A stretch of 64,000 nt of DNA from Geodermatophilus africanus (GCF_900107105.1 NZ_FNOT01000001.1:310001-374000), one strand, 5' to 3'; counted from the first letter of the stretch, positions 7,658 to 16,128 are shown. Notes: generated by a model from the letters alone, not told the origin. Program-made: numbers and translations.

Positions 7658-9052
7658 TCAGAGCGAGGCGCGGATGCGCTCGTACTCCTCGCGCGGCACC
7701 ACCGGGGCGTCGTCGCGGCCCAGGTCGTCCATGTGCACCCGGTGGGTCTCCCGGGCCGACCAGGCGGCCGTCGCCGCGATGATCCCGATGCCGAAGGTGA
7801 TGCTCCCGACGATCAGCGGCACGTTCGACCCACCCGGGGCGACGATCGCGTACAGGGTGGGCAGGAACGCGGTGATCATGGTCCCCAGGTTCTGCGAGAC
7901 CGCGAAGGCCGTGACGCGGGTCCGAGTCGGGAAGAGCTCCTGGTAGAAGGCCGGGAAGACCGCGTTGTAGCCCTGGTAGACGATGCCCCACATGAGGATG
8001 GCGAAGACGAAGGCCAGCGTCACGTTGGCCTGGCTGATCGCGTAGAGGTACGCGAAGGACAGCGCCGTCGAGCCCAGCGCGCCGACGATGATGCACGGCC
8101 GCCGGCCGATGCGGTCGGACAGGTTGCCGACGAACGGGATCAGCAGCACGGCCACCACATTGCCCACCACGGAGATCCACAGGTAGGTGGCGGTGTCGAA
8201 GCCGATGCCGTAGGCCTCCTCGTTGGTGGCGTAGGTGGCGCCGAACACGGTGGTCGCCACCGGGACGGCGTTCATCAGCGCCATGCAGATCACCCGCAGC
8301 ATGTCCGGGCCACTCTCCCGGACCGCCTGGACGATCGGGGCCTTGGGCACCTCACCGTGCACGGCCTCCTCCTGGAAGGCCGGGGTCTCGTCGACCCGGC
8401 GCCGGATGACGTAGCCGGCGACCACCACGAAGGCGGACAGCAGGAACGGGATGCGCCAGCCCCACGACTCGAACTGGGCCTCCGGGAGCACGGCGGCCAG
8501 CGGCAGGAAGATCGCGGCGGCCAGGATCTGGCCGGCCTGCACACCCTGCAGGGTGTAGCTGGCGTAGTAGCCGCGCCGGCCGAAGGGGGCGTGCTCGACG
8601 ATCATCGCGCTGGCGCCGGAGATCTCCCCGCCCACGGCGAAGCCCTGCACCAGCCGCAGCAGCACCAGCAGCGCCGGGGCGAGCAGGCCCACCTGCTGGT
8701 AGGTGGGCAGCAGCGCGACGAGGAACGTGGACACTCCCATCAGCAGCATGCAGAGCACCAGGACGTTCTTGCGTCCGCGGGTGTCACCCCAGTGGCCGAG
8801 GGCGAACGCGCCGATCGGCCGGGCGACGTAGCCCACCCCGAAGGTGGCCAGCGAGATGATGATGGCGATCTGCGGATCGGACTCCGGGAAGAAGATCGTC
8901 GGGAACACCAGGGCGGCGGCCTGGGCGTAGATGAAGAAGTCGTAGTACTCCAGTGCGCTGCCCATCCAGCCGCTGGCCGCGGCCTTCTTGGGTGTCTTCA
9001 CGAACTCGTTCGGCTCGTGCGAGCCGGGGGGCTCGACCACTCGGTCGCGCAT
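7658..9052 (-). CDS. MHS-family MFS transporter, shikimate/quinate/betaine type
   Basis: 464 residues from ATG 9052 with AGGAGGACCCG just upstream. Metabolite:H+ symporter features are clear: the N-terminal SALEYYDFFIYAQAAAL, the loop GHWGDTRGRKNVL, VQGFAVGGEISGASAMIVEHAP, and a second-half loop NLSDRIGRRP. About 12 membrane segments are expected. Members import shikimate, dicarboxylates, proline or betaine with protons. The divergent shikimate dehydrogenase and dehydroshikimate-dehydratase-like genes make a hydroaromatic acid (shikimate, quinate) the likely cargo. A hairpin repeat and a 15-bp stem follow the stop. Confidence 0.9.
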   Translation of the reverse strand: MRDRVVEPPGSHEPNEFVKTPKKAAASGWMGSALEYYDFFIYAQAAALVFPTIFFPESDPQIAIIISLATFGVGYVARPIGAFALGHWGDTRGRKNVLVLCMLLMGVSTFLVALLPTYQQVGLLAPALLVLLRLVQGFAVGGEISGASAMIVEHAPFGRRGYYASYTLQGVQAGQILAAAIFLPLAAVLPEAQFESWGWRIPFLLSAFVVVAGYVIRRRVDETPAFQEEAVHGEVPKAPIVQAVRESGPDMLRVICMALMNAVPVATTVFGATYATNEEAYGIGFDTATYLWISVVGNVVAVLLIPFVGNLSDRIGRRPCIIVGALGSTALSFAYLYAISQANVTLAFVFAILMWGIVYQGYNAVFPAFYQELFPTRTRVTAFAVSQNLGTMITAFLPTLYAIVAPGGSNVPLIVGSITFGIGIIAATAAWSARETHRVHMDDLGRDDAPVVPREEYERIRASL

Positions 9053-9148
9053 CGGGTCCTCCTGAGAGGGAAGGGGGTGCGCCGGTGGGCGCGGGACGGC
9101 GGTGCTCGGTGCGGAGAGCGAGCGCGGTGACCGGCACCACGACCGCAA

Positions 9149-9164
9149 TGAACTACTTGGTACA
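9149..9164. promoter_or_regulatory. Candidate operator 1 (TGAACTAC-TTGGTACA)
   Basis: An imperfect palindrome related to TGTACCAATTGGTACA. Its right half is identical and its left half matches 5 of 8 positions. It lies in the 244-bp gap between the divergent transporter and shikimate dehydrogenase genes, 97 bp from the transporter start. Confidence 0.45.
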
Positions 9165-9261
9165 TTAACGTGGCGCAGAGCACAAGACCCGCCCGCGGAC
9201 GGTTCGGTGTCGCCGCCGGAGGCTGGTGTCGAGCCGCCGAGTGTGGTCTGCTGCACAGCAA

Positions 9262-9277
9262 CTCACCAATTGGTACA
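9262..9277. promoter_or_regulatory. Candidate operator 2 (CTCACCAA-TTGGTACA)
   Basis: Second copy of the same pattern: perfect right half TTGGTACA, perfect central ACCAATTGGT. It lies 113 bp from operator 1 and 20 bp upstream of the shikimate dehydrogenase GTG. The two sites could let one repressor control both directions. Confidence 0.45.
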
Positions 9278-9296
9278 TACAGGGGGAGGTGGTCCG

Positions 9297-10175
9297 GTGA
9301 CGGACGACGCGCAGGGTTTCCTGGTCGGTCTGGTCGGCAGCGGCATCGGCCCGTCGCTGAGCCCGCCGCTGCACGAGCGGGAGGCCGACGAGCTCGGCCT
9401 GCGCTACCTCTACCGGCGGCTGGACCTCGACCGGCTGCAGCTCCCGGCGTCGGCGATCGGCGAGATCCTGGCCGCCGCCCGGCTGGCCGGCTACGACGGG
9501 CTCAACGTCACCCACCCCTGCAAGCAGCTGGTGCTCGAGCACCTCGACGAGCTCTCCCCCGACGCCGCCGCCCTGGGTGCGGTGAACACCGTCGTCCTCC
9601 GCGACGGCCGGGCGGTCGGGCACAACACCGACTGGTCCGGCTTCGCCCGGGCCTTCGACCGCGGCCTGACCGAGGCGCCGCTGGACCGGGTGGTACTCCT
9701 CGGCGCCGGTGGCGCGGGAGCCGCGGTCGCGCACGCGCTGCTCACCCTCGGGACCCGCCGGCTGACCGTCCTCGACGTGGACGGCGCGCGGGCCGGCGAG
9801 CTGGCCGCCGCGCTGGTCGGGCGCTTCGGCGACGACCGCGCCGAGGGCGGCGACCTGGGCGCGCTGCCCGCAGCACTCGCCCGCGCCGACGGGCTGGTGC
9901 ACGCCACGCCCACCGGCATGGCCGCCCACCCCGGCCTGCCGCTGGACGCCGGCCTGCTGCGACCGCAGGTGTGGGTGGCCGACATCGTCTACCGGCCGCT
10001 GGAGACCGCGCTGGTCCGCACCGCGCGCGAGCTGGGCTGCCGAGTGCTCGACGGCGGCGGCATGGCGGTGTTCCAGGCCGTGGACGCCTTCCGGCTGTTC
10101 ACCGGCGTCGAACCGGACGCCGAGCGGATGCTGGCCCACTTCACCACGCTGGTCGGCGACGTCCGTGTCGACTGA
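9297..10175 (+). CDS. Shikimate/quinate dehydrogenase (AroE/QuiB-like)
   Basis: 292 residues from GTG 9297 behind GGGGGAGG. The catalytic dyad is present: Lys76 in NVTHPCK and Asp112 in GHNTDWSGF. The Ser-x-Ser substrate motif is SLSPPLHE near residue 20, and the cofactor loop is LLGAGGAGAAVAHAL at about 135-149. The reaction interconverts 3-dehydroshikimate and shikimate (or dehydroquinate and quinate). The catabolic neighbours, rather than other aro biosynthesis genes, suggest a degradative paralogue. NAD versus NADP preference cannot be settled. The next ORF begins inside its last codons. Confidence 0.9.
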   Translation: MTDDAQGFLVGLVGSGIGPSLSPPLHEREADELGLRYLYRRLDLDRLQLPASAIGEILAAARLAGYDGLNVTHPCKQLVLEHLDELSPDAAALGAVNTVVLRDGRAVGHNTDWSGFARAFDRGLTEAPLDRVVLLGAGGAGAAVAHALLTLGTRRLTVLDVDGARAGELAAALVGRFGDDRAEGGDLGALPAALARADGLVHATPTGMAAHPGLPLDAGLLRPQVWVADIVYRPLETALVRTARELGCRVLDGGGMAVFQAVDAFRLFTGVEPDAERMLAHFTTLVGDVRVD

Positions 10176-12096
10176 GGAAGGACCCCCTGCCCCCCGCCAC
10201 TCGCACGCTCGCGGCGGGACCCTGCAGGGGGCCGCCCGCGCCCCTCACCGGGCGATCGCGACCGTCTGCCTGTCCGGCACGCTCGAGGACAAGATCACCG
10301 CGGCGGCCGCCGCCGGGTTCGACGGCATCGAGGTGTTCGAGCCGGACCTGGTCGCCTCCCCCTGGTCCCCTGCCGAGCTGGCCGCCCGCTGCGCGGACCT
10401 CGGCCTGTCGATCGACCTCTACCAGCCCTTCCGCGACCTGGACTCCACCGACCCCGACCGCTTCGCCCGGAACCTCCGCCGTGCCGAGCGCAAGTTCGAC
10501 GTGATGGCCGCGCTCGGCGTCGACACCGTCCTGGTCTGCTCCTCCGTCTCGCCGGACGCCGTGGCCGACGCCGACCGGCTGGCCGGGCAGCTGGCCACCG
10601 CCGCCGCCCGCGCCGGCGAGCGCGGGCTGCGGATCGCCTACGAGGCGCTGGCCTGGGGCCGGCACGTCTCGACCTGGGAGCGGTCGTGGGACGCCGTCCG
10701 CCGCGCGGGCTCCCCCGCCCTCGGGCTGTGCCTGGACAGCTTCCACGTGCTCTCGCGCGGCGGGGACCCGGCCGGCTTCGCCGCCGTCCCCGGGGAGAAG
10801 CTGTTCTTCCTGCAGCTGGCCGACGCGCCGCGGCTGGCCATGGACGTGCTGCAGTGGAGCCGGCACCACCGCCTCTTCCCCGGGCAGGGCACCTTCGACC
10901 TGCCCGGCTTCGTCGCCGCCGTGCTGGCCACCGGCTACACCGGGCCGCTGTCGCTGGAGGTCTTCAACGACGTCTACCGGCAGGCCGACCCGACCCGGAC
11001 GGCGGTGGACGCGATGCGCTCGCTGCAGTGGCTGGGGGAGGCGCTCGCGCTGCGCGACCCGGCGTCCGGCCCGACCCCGCCCCCGGCCGCGCCGGCGCTG
11101 TCGGGCTGGTCGTTCACCGAGCTCGGCGTCGACGGGGTCTCCGGGCCACGGGCTGCCGAGGTGCTCGCCGCGCTCGGCTTCACCCACACCGGCCAGCACC
11201 GCTCCAAGCCGGTGCAGCTGTGGGAGCAGGGTGGCGCGCGGGTGCTGCTCAACGCCTCGGTGGTCCGCCCGGCCGCGACCGGCGTCGCCTCGGTCGCCGC
11301 GCTCGGCCTCGAGAGCGCCGACCCCGGCCGCTCGGCCGCCCGGGCCGAGGCGATGAGCGCGCCGGTCCTCCCCCGCACCCGCGGCGCCGCGGAGGCGGAG
11401 CTCTCCGCCGTCGCCGCGCCCGACGGGACGCAGGTCTTCTTCACCCGCACCGTGCCCGACGGCTGGCCGGCCGACTTCCTGCCCACCGGGGAGCCGGCCC
11501 GGCCGGGGACGGGGATCACCGCCGTCGACCACGTGGGGCTGACCCAGCCGTTCGACTCCTTCGACGAGGCGGGGCTGTTCTACCGCGCGGTGCTGGGCCT
11601 GGAGCCGCAGGAGGTCACCGAGCTCGCCGCCCCCTTCGGGCTGGTGCGCACCCGCGCGGTCACCGACCCGGGCCGCGCCGTGCGACTGGCCCTGTCGGCC
11701 GCGACGCTGCGCCGCGGCGACTGGGCACCCGGCGTCCCCGAGCCGCAGTACGTCGCGCTGACCACCGCCGACCTGGTCGACACCGCGGCGCGGCTGCGCG
11801 CGGCCGGCGCCCCGCTGCTGCCGCTGCCGGCCAACTACGCCGACGACCTCGAGGCCCGCTTCGACCTGCCCGCCGACGTGCTGGCCGCGGTTCGGCAGCA
11901 CGGCCTGATGTACGAGGAGGACGGCGCCGGCGGGTACCTGCACCTGGCGACCGAGGTGCTCGGCGACCGGGTGTTCTTCGAGGTCGTGCAGCGCCTGGGC
12001 GGCTACGACGGCTACGGCACCGCGGACGCGCCGGTGCGGATGTCCGCCCACCGCCGCCGGCGCCAGGCGGCCGTCGTCCCGACCGCCCTGGACTGA
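10165..12096 (+). CDS. 3-dehydroshikimate dehydratase-like TIM barrel fused to HPPD/VOC-like domain
   Basis: Up to 643 residues. An AP-endonuclease-2-type TIM barrel begins at RAIATVCLSG and has the metal ligands YEALAWGRH, LCLDSFHVL and LSLEVFND. The C-terminal part is 4-hydroxyphenylpyruvate-dioxygenase-like with VDHVGL and VFFEVV, but the middle His of the usual His-His-Glu triad is replaced (PQYVAL), so a dioxygenase role is doubtful. The architecture matches QuiC-type dehydratases that turn 3-dehydroshikimate into protocatechuate. No ATG, GTG or TTG occurs between GTG 10165 and the barrel, so the first ~30 residues are encoded by a hairpin repeat; CTG 10222 is the only other candidate. 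Confidence 0.85.
   Translation: MSTEEGPPAPRHSHARGGTLQGAARAPHRAIATVCLSGTLEDKITAAAAAGFDGIEVFEPDLVASPWSPAELAARCADLGLSIDLYQPFRDLDSTDPDRFARNLRRAERKFDVMAALGVDTVLVCSSVSPDAVADADRLAGQLATAAARAGERGLRIAYEALAWGRHVSTWERSWDAVRRAGSPALGLCLDSFHVLSRGGDPAGFAAVPGEKLFFLQLADAPRLAMDVLQWSRHHRLFPGQGTFDLPGFVAAVLATGYTGPLSLEVFNDVYRQADPTRTAVDAMRSLQWLGEALALRDPASGPTPPPAAPALSGWSFTELGVDGVSGPRAAEVLAALGFTHTGQHRSKPVQLWEQGGARVLLNASVVRPAATGVASVAALGLESADPGRSAARAEAMSAPVLPRTRGAAEAELSAVAAPDGTQVFFTRTVPDGWPADFLPTGEPARPGTGITAVDHVGLTQPFDSFDEAGLFYRAVLGLEPQEVTELAAPFGLVRTRAVTDPGRAVRLALSAATLRRGDWAPGVPEPQYVALTTADLVDTAARLRAAGAPLLPLPANYADDLEARFDLPADVLAAVRQHGLMYEEDGAGGYLHLATEVLGDRVFFEVVQRLGGYDGYGTADAPVRMSAHRRRRQAAVVPTALD
10178..10233 (+). repeat. 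Type-A hairpin repeat inside the 5' end of a coding region
   Basis: Complete copy starting 2 bp after the shikimate dehydrogenase TGA: head AAGGACCCCCTGCCCCCCGC, loop ACTCGCACGCTCGCG, tail GGCGGGACCCTGCAGGGGGCC split by one base. It is open in the frame of the downstream dehydratase gene. Confidence 0.88.
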
Positions 12097-12097
12097 C

Positions 12098-12153
12098 GGA
12101 GCACCCCCTCCTCCTCACCCCTCGCCAGCTCGGGGCGGTGCCCTGGAGGGGCC
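12098..12153 (+). repeat. Type-B-like hairpin repeat
   Basis: Diverged copy directly after the dehydratase-like gene's TGA: head GGAGCACCCCCTCCTCCTCA, loop around CTCGCCAGCTCG, tail CCCTGGAGGGGCC. The head faces the stop codon as in the other copies. Confidence 0.75.
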
Positions 12154-12179
12154 ACGCCGCACGCCTGCACGTGGCCGGG

Positions 12180-12902
12180 TCAGGGGTCGCCGGCCGCCCG
12201 CAGGTGGGTGTCGAGGAAGCGCAGGATCCGCGCCCAGGCGTCCTCGGCCGACGGGTGGTGGTGGCTGAGACCGGCCACCTGCTCCAGGACGGCGAAGGGC
12301 CCGCTGTCGTGCCGGTTCATGAACGAGTGCCCGGCGTCGGGGTACTCCCGGACGTCATGCGGGACGCCGTGCTCGGTCAGCACCCGCTCCAGCCGCTGCG
12401 CCGCCCCGCGGAGGGCGCGGTCGCGGCGGCCGTAGCTGGCCACCACCGGGCAGGCGCCGGCCAGCACCCGCTCGGCGTCCCGCGGCAGCATGCCGTAGTT
12501 CGGCGCGGCCACGTCGAAGCCGCGGGTGGCCGCGAGCAGCGCGAACCCGCCGCCCATGCAGAAGCCGACGACCCCGACGCGGCCGGTGCAGTCCGCGCGC
12601 CCGGCCAGCCAGCCGCGGGCGGCCTCCAGGTCACCGAAGGCCGGGCCCTCCTGGCGGAACAGGTCGCCGAAGGTGCGCGTCAGGCAGCGGAGCGCACCGC
12701 CGGCGCTGAACAGGTCGGGGGCGAGCGCGAGGTAGCCGGCGACGGCGAGCCGGTCGGCCTGCGCGCGGGTGTCGTCGTTGAGCCCGAACGCCTCGTGCAC
12801 CACCACCACGCCCGGCCACGGCCCCTCCCCCACCGGCGGGACGGCGAGGTGGGCGCGCAGGCCGGGCGCGCTGGCACCGCCGGGGACGGTCGTCTCGGGC
12901 AC
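12180..12902 (-). CDS. Dienelactone hydrolase family protein
   Basis: 240 residues from GTG 12902. The alpha/beta hydrolase has the DLH nucleophile Cys in [11 protein letters not shown] (about residue 115) and the catalytic His in DAGHSFMN. An early [12 protein letters not shown] strand contributes the oxyanion region. Dienelactone hydrolases open the lactone formed in (chloro)catechol ring cleavage to maleylacetate; many relatives act on other esters. The neighbouring aromatic-catabolism genes fit a real DLH role, but the gene is convergent with them and not in their operon. Confidence 0.87.
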   Translation of the reverse strand: MPETTVPGGASAPGLRAHLAVPPVGEGPWPGVVVVHEAFGLNDDTRAQADRLAVAGYLALAPDLFSAGGALRCLTRTFGDLFRQEGPAFGDLEAARGWLAGRADCTGRVGVVGFCMGGGFALLAATRGFDVAAPNYGMLPRDAERVLAGACPVVASYGRRDRALRGAAQRLERVLTEHGVPHDVREYPDAGHSFMNRHDSGPFAVLEQVAGLSHHHPSAEDAWARILRFLDTHLRAAGDP

Positions 12903-12956
12903 GGGCGGCTCCCGTCGTCGGCCGGGTCGGGTCCCCGGACGCTACCCAGCCCCACC

Positions 12957-12975
12957 GGACCCTGCAGGGGTCCTT
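12957..12975. repeat. Short palindromic derivative of the hairpin repeat
   Basis: GGACCCTGCAGGGGTCCTT is a collapsed copy with head and tail joined and no loop. It lies 34 bp beyond the end of the phosphofructokinase remnant, where that gene's terminator would have been. Confidence 0.6.
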
Positions 12976-13009
12976 CCCTCAGCCGACCAGCCCTCGTGCG
13001 CGGCGACGG

Positions 13010-13277
13010 GGCGTGCAGGCCGAAGCGGTTGACCAGCACCCGGTCGAAGGAGGTCGGGGTGCCGCCGCGCTGCACGTGGCCGAGCACGGTGGTGCGCACC
13101 TCCTTGCCGGTGCGCGCCTCCAGCTCCTGGCCGAGCTCGGTGCCACGCGGGCCGAGCCCAGCGTCGTCCCGCCGCGGGTGAGCAGGCCGTCGACGGCGGC
13201 GACGTCGAGCGGCGTCGTCCGGTCCTCGAGCAGGCCGCGCCAACCGTCGGACGCGGCGCGGGCCCCGGCGTCCGGGG
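13010..13277 (-). pseudogene. pfkA: Remnant of 6-phosphofructokinase (pfkA), start, middle and end missing
   Basis: Read on the minus strand from 13277, one frame gives [16 protein letters not shown], then [20 protein letters not shown], which is the conserved N-terminal region of actinobacterial PfkA. Near 13155 the match jumps to another frame giving [20 protein letters not shown], then [14 protein letters not shown] and NRFGLHA, the C-terminal part around the fructose-6-phosphate site. The first ~25 residues with GGGDCPGLN, roughly 200 middle residues and the last part are absent. No functional kinase can be made. It begins immediately after the 6PGDH-like gene's stop. Confidence 0.8.
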
Positions 13278-14108
13278 CTACGCCGGGTCGCCCTCCTCGG
13301 CGGCGGTCCCCAACGTCCCGTCGTCGGCGGCGCCGGACGGGTCGGCGAGGGCGGCGAGCTGGTCCCGGGCGGCCTGCGCCACCCGCGGCGGCACCCCCAG
13401 GTCGCGCAGCTGCTCGGCCGCGGCGGCCATCTCCGCGGACCGGCGGCGGGCGTGCTGGCGGGAGCCGGCGAGGAACACCTCGACGTCGGCGGCCGCGAAG
13501 CGGTCCAGCTCCGCGGCGATGTCGGCGCGCAGCCAGTCGGCGACCCCGGCCGCCTCGGCACCCTCCACCGCCTCGACCACGGCGGCGGCCACGCCCTTCC
13601 AGAAGACGCTGCGCAGCAGCTTGCGCGAGATCGCCGCGCCCGGCGGTCCCTCGAGCAGGTCCACGGTCACGCCGAACCCGGCCAATACCTGTGCGTACGC
13701 GCGGGCGCCGTCGCCGGAGACGAGCATCGGCGTGCGCAAGCCCCGCCCGGGGACCAGGGCCAGCAGCGCCACGTCGGCCACCAGCACGCCCCGGCCGGCG
13801 ACGGTCGCGGCCAAGGCGCGCTTGACGGCGGGGGCAGCGGTGTTGAGGTCGGCCCAGACGGTGCCCGGGCTCAGGCCGGGAAGTGCGTTGTGCAGCGCCA
13901 CCGGGGCGTCGGCGGCGCTGTTCACGCTGAGCACCAGGTCGGCGTCGGCCACCGCAGCGGCCTCGTCGGCACGCGGCAGCACCCCGGGCGGCGCGGCCAC
14001 CCGCGGGTCGTACCCACGGACGTCGGCGCCGGCGGCGACCAGGTCACGGGCGATCTCCGACCCGGCCTCCCCGAGTCCCAGCAGCGCGATCGCCGGCGGT
14101 CGGTCCAC
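13278..14108 (-). CDS. 6-phosphogluconate-dehydrogenase-like NAD(P)-binding protein (DUF1932 type)
   Basis: 276 residues from GTG 14108, with GGAGGACGAGC upstream; a longer frame exists but lacks such a site. The N-terminal Rossmann motif is [15 protein letters not shown] (residues 7-21). The hydroxyacid-dehydrogenase fold continues through WADLNTAAP. The C-terminal helical domain has [20 protein letters not shown], with the Lys equivalent to the catalytic Lys of beta-hydroxyacid dehydrogenases (FWKG). Substrates in this subgroup are mostly unknown; oxidation of a small 3-hydroxyacid is the family expectation. Confidence 0.85.
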   Translation of the reverse strand: MDRPPAIALLGLGEAGSEIARDLVAAGADVRGYDPRVAAPPGVLPRADEAAAVADADLVLSVNSAADAPVALHNALPGLSPGTVWADLNTAAPAVKRALAATVAGRGVLVADVALLALVPGRGLRTPMLVSGDGARAYAQVLAGFGVTVDLLEGPPGAAISRKLLRSVFWKGVAAAVVEAVEGAEAAGVADWLRADIAAELDRFAAADVEVFLAGSRQHARRRSAEMAAAAEQLRDLGVPPRVAQAARDQLAALADPSGAADDGTLGTAAEEGDPA

Positions 14109-14166
14109 GCTCGTCCTCCCCCACCCGGCCCGCGACGGGCCGCCCACGGCACTGTAGGCGGGGCGC

Positions 14167-14508
14167 TCAGCCGCGGCCGTCGTCCTCGAGGGCGAAGAGC
14201 ACCGAGATGCCGGCCAGGTCGAGCACCGTGCGAAACCGCGGGGACGCCGACCGGAGCACCGCCGGGCGCCCCTCGCGCGCCGCCGCCTGGGCCCAGCGCA
14301 CCAGCATCGACAGCCCGGTCGAGTCGATGTAGCCGACCGAGGCGACCTGCACCGCCACGAGCTCGCGCTCGTCGAGGCCCGCCGCGCGCATCTGCTGCAC
14401 CAGGGGCTCGTCGACGTCGCCGACCAGGTGCAGCACCGGCCCGGCGTCCTCGTGCGCCACCCGGAAGGACCCGCTGGGCGGCTCGGACCCGGGGCTCAGG
14501 CGGTGCAC
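14167..14508 (-). CDS. STAS-domain anti-sigma factor antagonist
   Basis: 113 residues. It is a single STAS domain with the phosphorylatable serine in YIDSTGLSMLVR (about residues 55-66) and the typical helix AAAREGRPAVLRSASPR. In partner-switching systems such proteins bind anti-sigma kinases when unphosphorylated and release a sigma factor. No anti-sigma kinase is adjacent. The SpoIIE-type phosphatase at 18833 is a plausible partner (inference). The GTG start gives a short flexible N-terminus. Confidence 0.88.
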   Translation of the reverse strand: MHRLSPGSEPPSGSFRVAHEDAGPVLHLVGDVDEPLVQQMRAAGLDERELVAVQVASVGYIDSTGLSMLVRWAQAAAREGRPAVLRSASPRFRTVLDLAGISVLFALEDDGRG

Positions 14509-14563
14509 GTGCCCACTGTGGCGGCGGCCGCCCGGGGCGGCGACGAGCCGGTGCCGGAGGTCG

Positions 14564-14797
14564 TCACTGCACCGGTGCGTCCGGCGGGGGCAGCCGGACG
14601 CTGCGGGCCTCCTCCACCGCCGCCACGCCGGCCACCCGCAGCGCGGTCAGCGGCTGTCCGGCGGGCAGCTGCCCGGTGATCAGGCCGAGGCCGTCGAGCA
14701 CCTGCTCCACCTGCAGGCCGCGCTCGCGCAGCGTGTCGGCGACCGCGCCGACGCCGGTGAGGTGCGCGTCGTCGACGGTCACGATCACGGCGGTCAC
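14564..14797 (-). CDS. Small standalone subtilase-propeptide-like protein
   Basis: 77 residues from GTG 14797: an N-terminal AVIVTVDDAHL strand, a helix with VADTLRERGLQVEQVL, then GLGLITGQLP, VAGVAAVEEARSVRLPPP at the end. This beta-alpha-beta pattern and the VEEARSV ending resemble the inhibitor/propeptide I9 fold that chaperones subtilases. It lies 41 bp downstream of the subtilase gene on the same strand. Homologues are sometimes labelled ketohydroxyglutarate aldolase, which is wrong for a 77-residue protein. Role as inhibitor or folding helper in trans is inferred. Confidence 0.65.
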   Translation of the reverse strand: MTAVIVTVDDAHLTGVGAVADTLRERGLQVEQVLDGLGLITGQLPAGQPLTALRVAGVAAVEEARSVRLPPPDAPVQ

Positions 14798-14838
14798 GGG
14801 GGGACCGTAGCGCCGTCCGCCACGGACGGCTGCGGTCC

Positions 14839-16128
14839 TCACCGCGGCGCGAGCGGGATCCCCGCGCCCACGTCGGCCGACGGGGCGGTCAGCCGCCGGG
14901 CCGCCCGGGTCAGCGCCCACCACAGGTCGCGGCCGCGCGCGCCGCTCTCCTCGGCCCAGAGCGCGGCGAGGCCGGCGACGTGCGGGGTCGCCATGCTCGT
15001 CCCGCTGATCGTGTCGTACCGGTCCGGCAGCGGCCAGGAGGAGTACACGTCCACGCCGGGGGCGGCCAGGTCGACCTGTCCACCGGAGACGTCGGTGCTG
15101 CGCGCGGAGAAACCGGCGACCGCGAGGGACGGGTCGAGCGCGCCGACGGCCAGGATGTCGGGGCTGTTGGCCGGGACGCCGACGAAGCCGGGGTCGCCGT
15201 TCTCCCGGTCGGCGTTGTTGCCCGCGGCCGCGACGATGAGTGACCCCTGGTCGAGGGCCCGGCGGCCGGCCGCCGTGTAGGCCGGGCTGGGTTCGGCCAC
15301 GTCGGCGCCCAGCGACATCGAGATCACCTGACACCCGTTGCGCACCGCCCACGCGATGCCGGCGAGGATCTCGGCGTCTGTGCCCGAGCCCTCGTCGCTG
15401 AGCACCTTGCCGACGAAGACCTCCGCGTCCGGGGCGACGCCGTAGCCGCGGGACCCCTCGGGGGCGCGCGGGCCGCAGGCGGTGCCGACGCAGTGCGTGC
15501 CGTGGCCGTGCCCGTCCCGCGGGGACTGGCCGGCGACGAACGAGGTGGCGGTGAGCGCCCGCTCGGCGAGGTCGGGGTGCGCGGTGTCGACGCCGGTGTC
15601 GAGGACCGCCACCCGGATCCCACGGCCGGTGCGCGGCGAGGCCGGGACGCCGGTGGCCTGCAGGCCCCAGGTGTACTGCGGGGTGTCGACGTAGGGCGGG
15701 GTGGCCGGCGCGGCGGTGTCCCCGGGCAGGGCGAGCAGCCGCCCGGTGAGGTCGGCGACGGCGTCCCGGTAGCCGGCGAGGTACCCCTCGGGGACCTCCG
15801 GCAGCACGTGGTGCACCAGCTCCGGCGTCACGGCCAGCACCGACCTGTCACCGGCGAGCCGCTGCGGGTCGACCGCCGCGACGGCCAGGCCCAGCCCGGG
15901 GAAGACGACCGCCTCGGCCTGCTGCAGCACCCGGGCGTCGGCGTCCCCCGGCTCGACGTCGCGGGAGTCGGCGACGTCGGACAGCCCGGTCAGCCGGCGC
16001 AGCGTGGCCGCGCCGTCCTGGTCCGGGTCGGCGAAGACCACCACCGAGCGGCCGGTCGTCGCGGTTCCCGGGGGGACGCCGATCCGCGCCCGTCGCGGGT
16101 CCCTCCCGGCCGTCGGTCGTCCGATCAC
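14839..16128 (-). CDS. S8 family serine peptidase (subtilase), cytosolic-looking
   Basis: 429 residues from GTG 16128 with a GAGGAGG site upstream. The catalytic triad is complete: Asp177 (VAVLDTGVD), His209 (HGHGTHC), Ser378 (SGTSMATPH), with oxyanion Asn304 (AAAGNN). The first ~150 residues are not a signal peptide and contain no classical propeptide; they form a separate domain (ARVLQQAEAVVFPGLGLAV). Without an export signal it probably works inside the cell or leaves by an unusual route. The small propeptide-like gene next door could supply the missing chaperone/inhibitor function. Confidence 0.92.
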   Translation of the reverse strand: MIGRPTAGRDPRRARIGVPPGTATTGRSVVVFADPDQDGAATLRRLTGLSDVADSRDVEPGDADARVLQQAEAVVFPGLGLAVAAVDPQRLAGDRSVLAVTPELVHHVLPEVPEGYLAGYRDAVADLTGRLLALPGDTAAPATPPYVDTPQYTWGLQATGVPASPRTGRGIRVAVLDTGVDTAHPDLAERALTATSFVAGQSPRDGHGHGTHCVGTACGPRAPEGSRGYGVAPDAEVFVGKVLSDEGSGTDAEILAGIAWAVRNGCQVISMSLGADVAEPSPAYTAAGRRALDQGSLIVAAAGNNADRENGDPGFVGVPANSPDILAVGALDPSLAVAGFSARSTDVSGGQVDLAAPGVDVYSSWPLPDRYDTISGTSMATPHVAGLAALWAEESGARGRDLWWALTRAARRLTAPSADVGAGIPLAPR

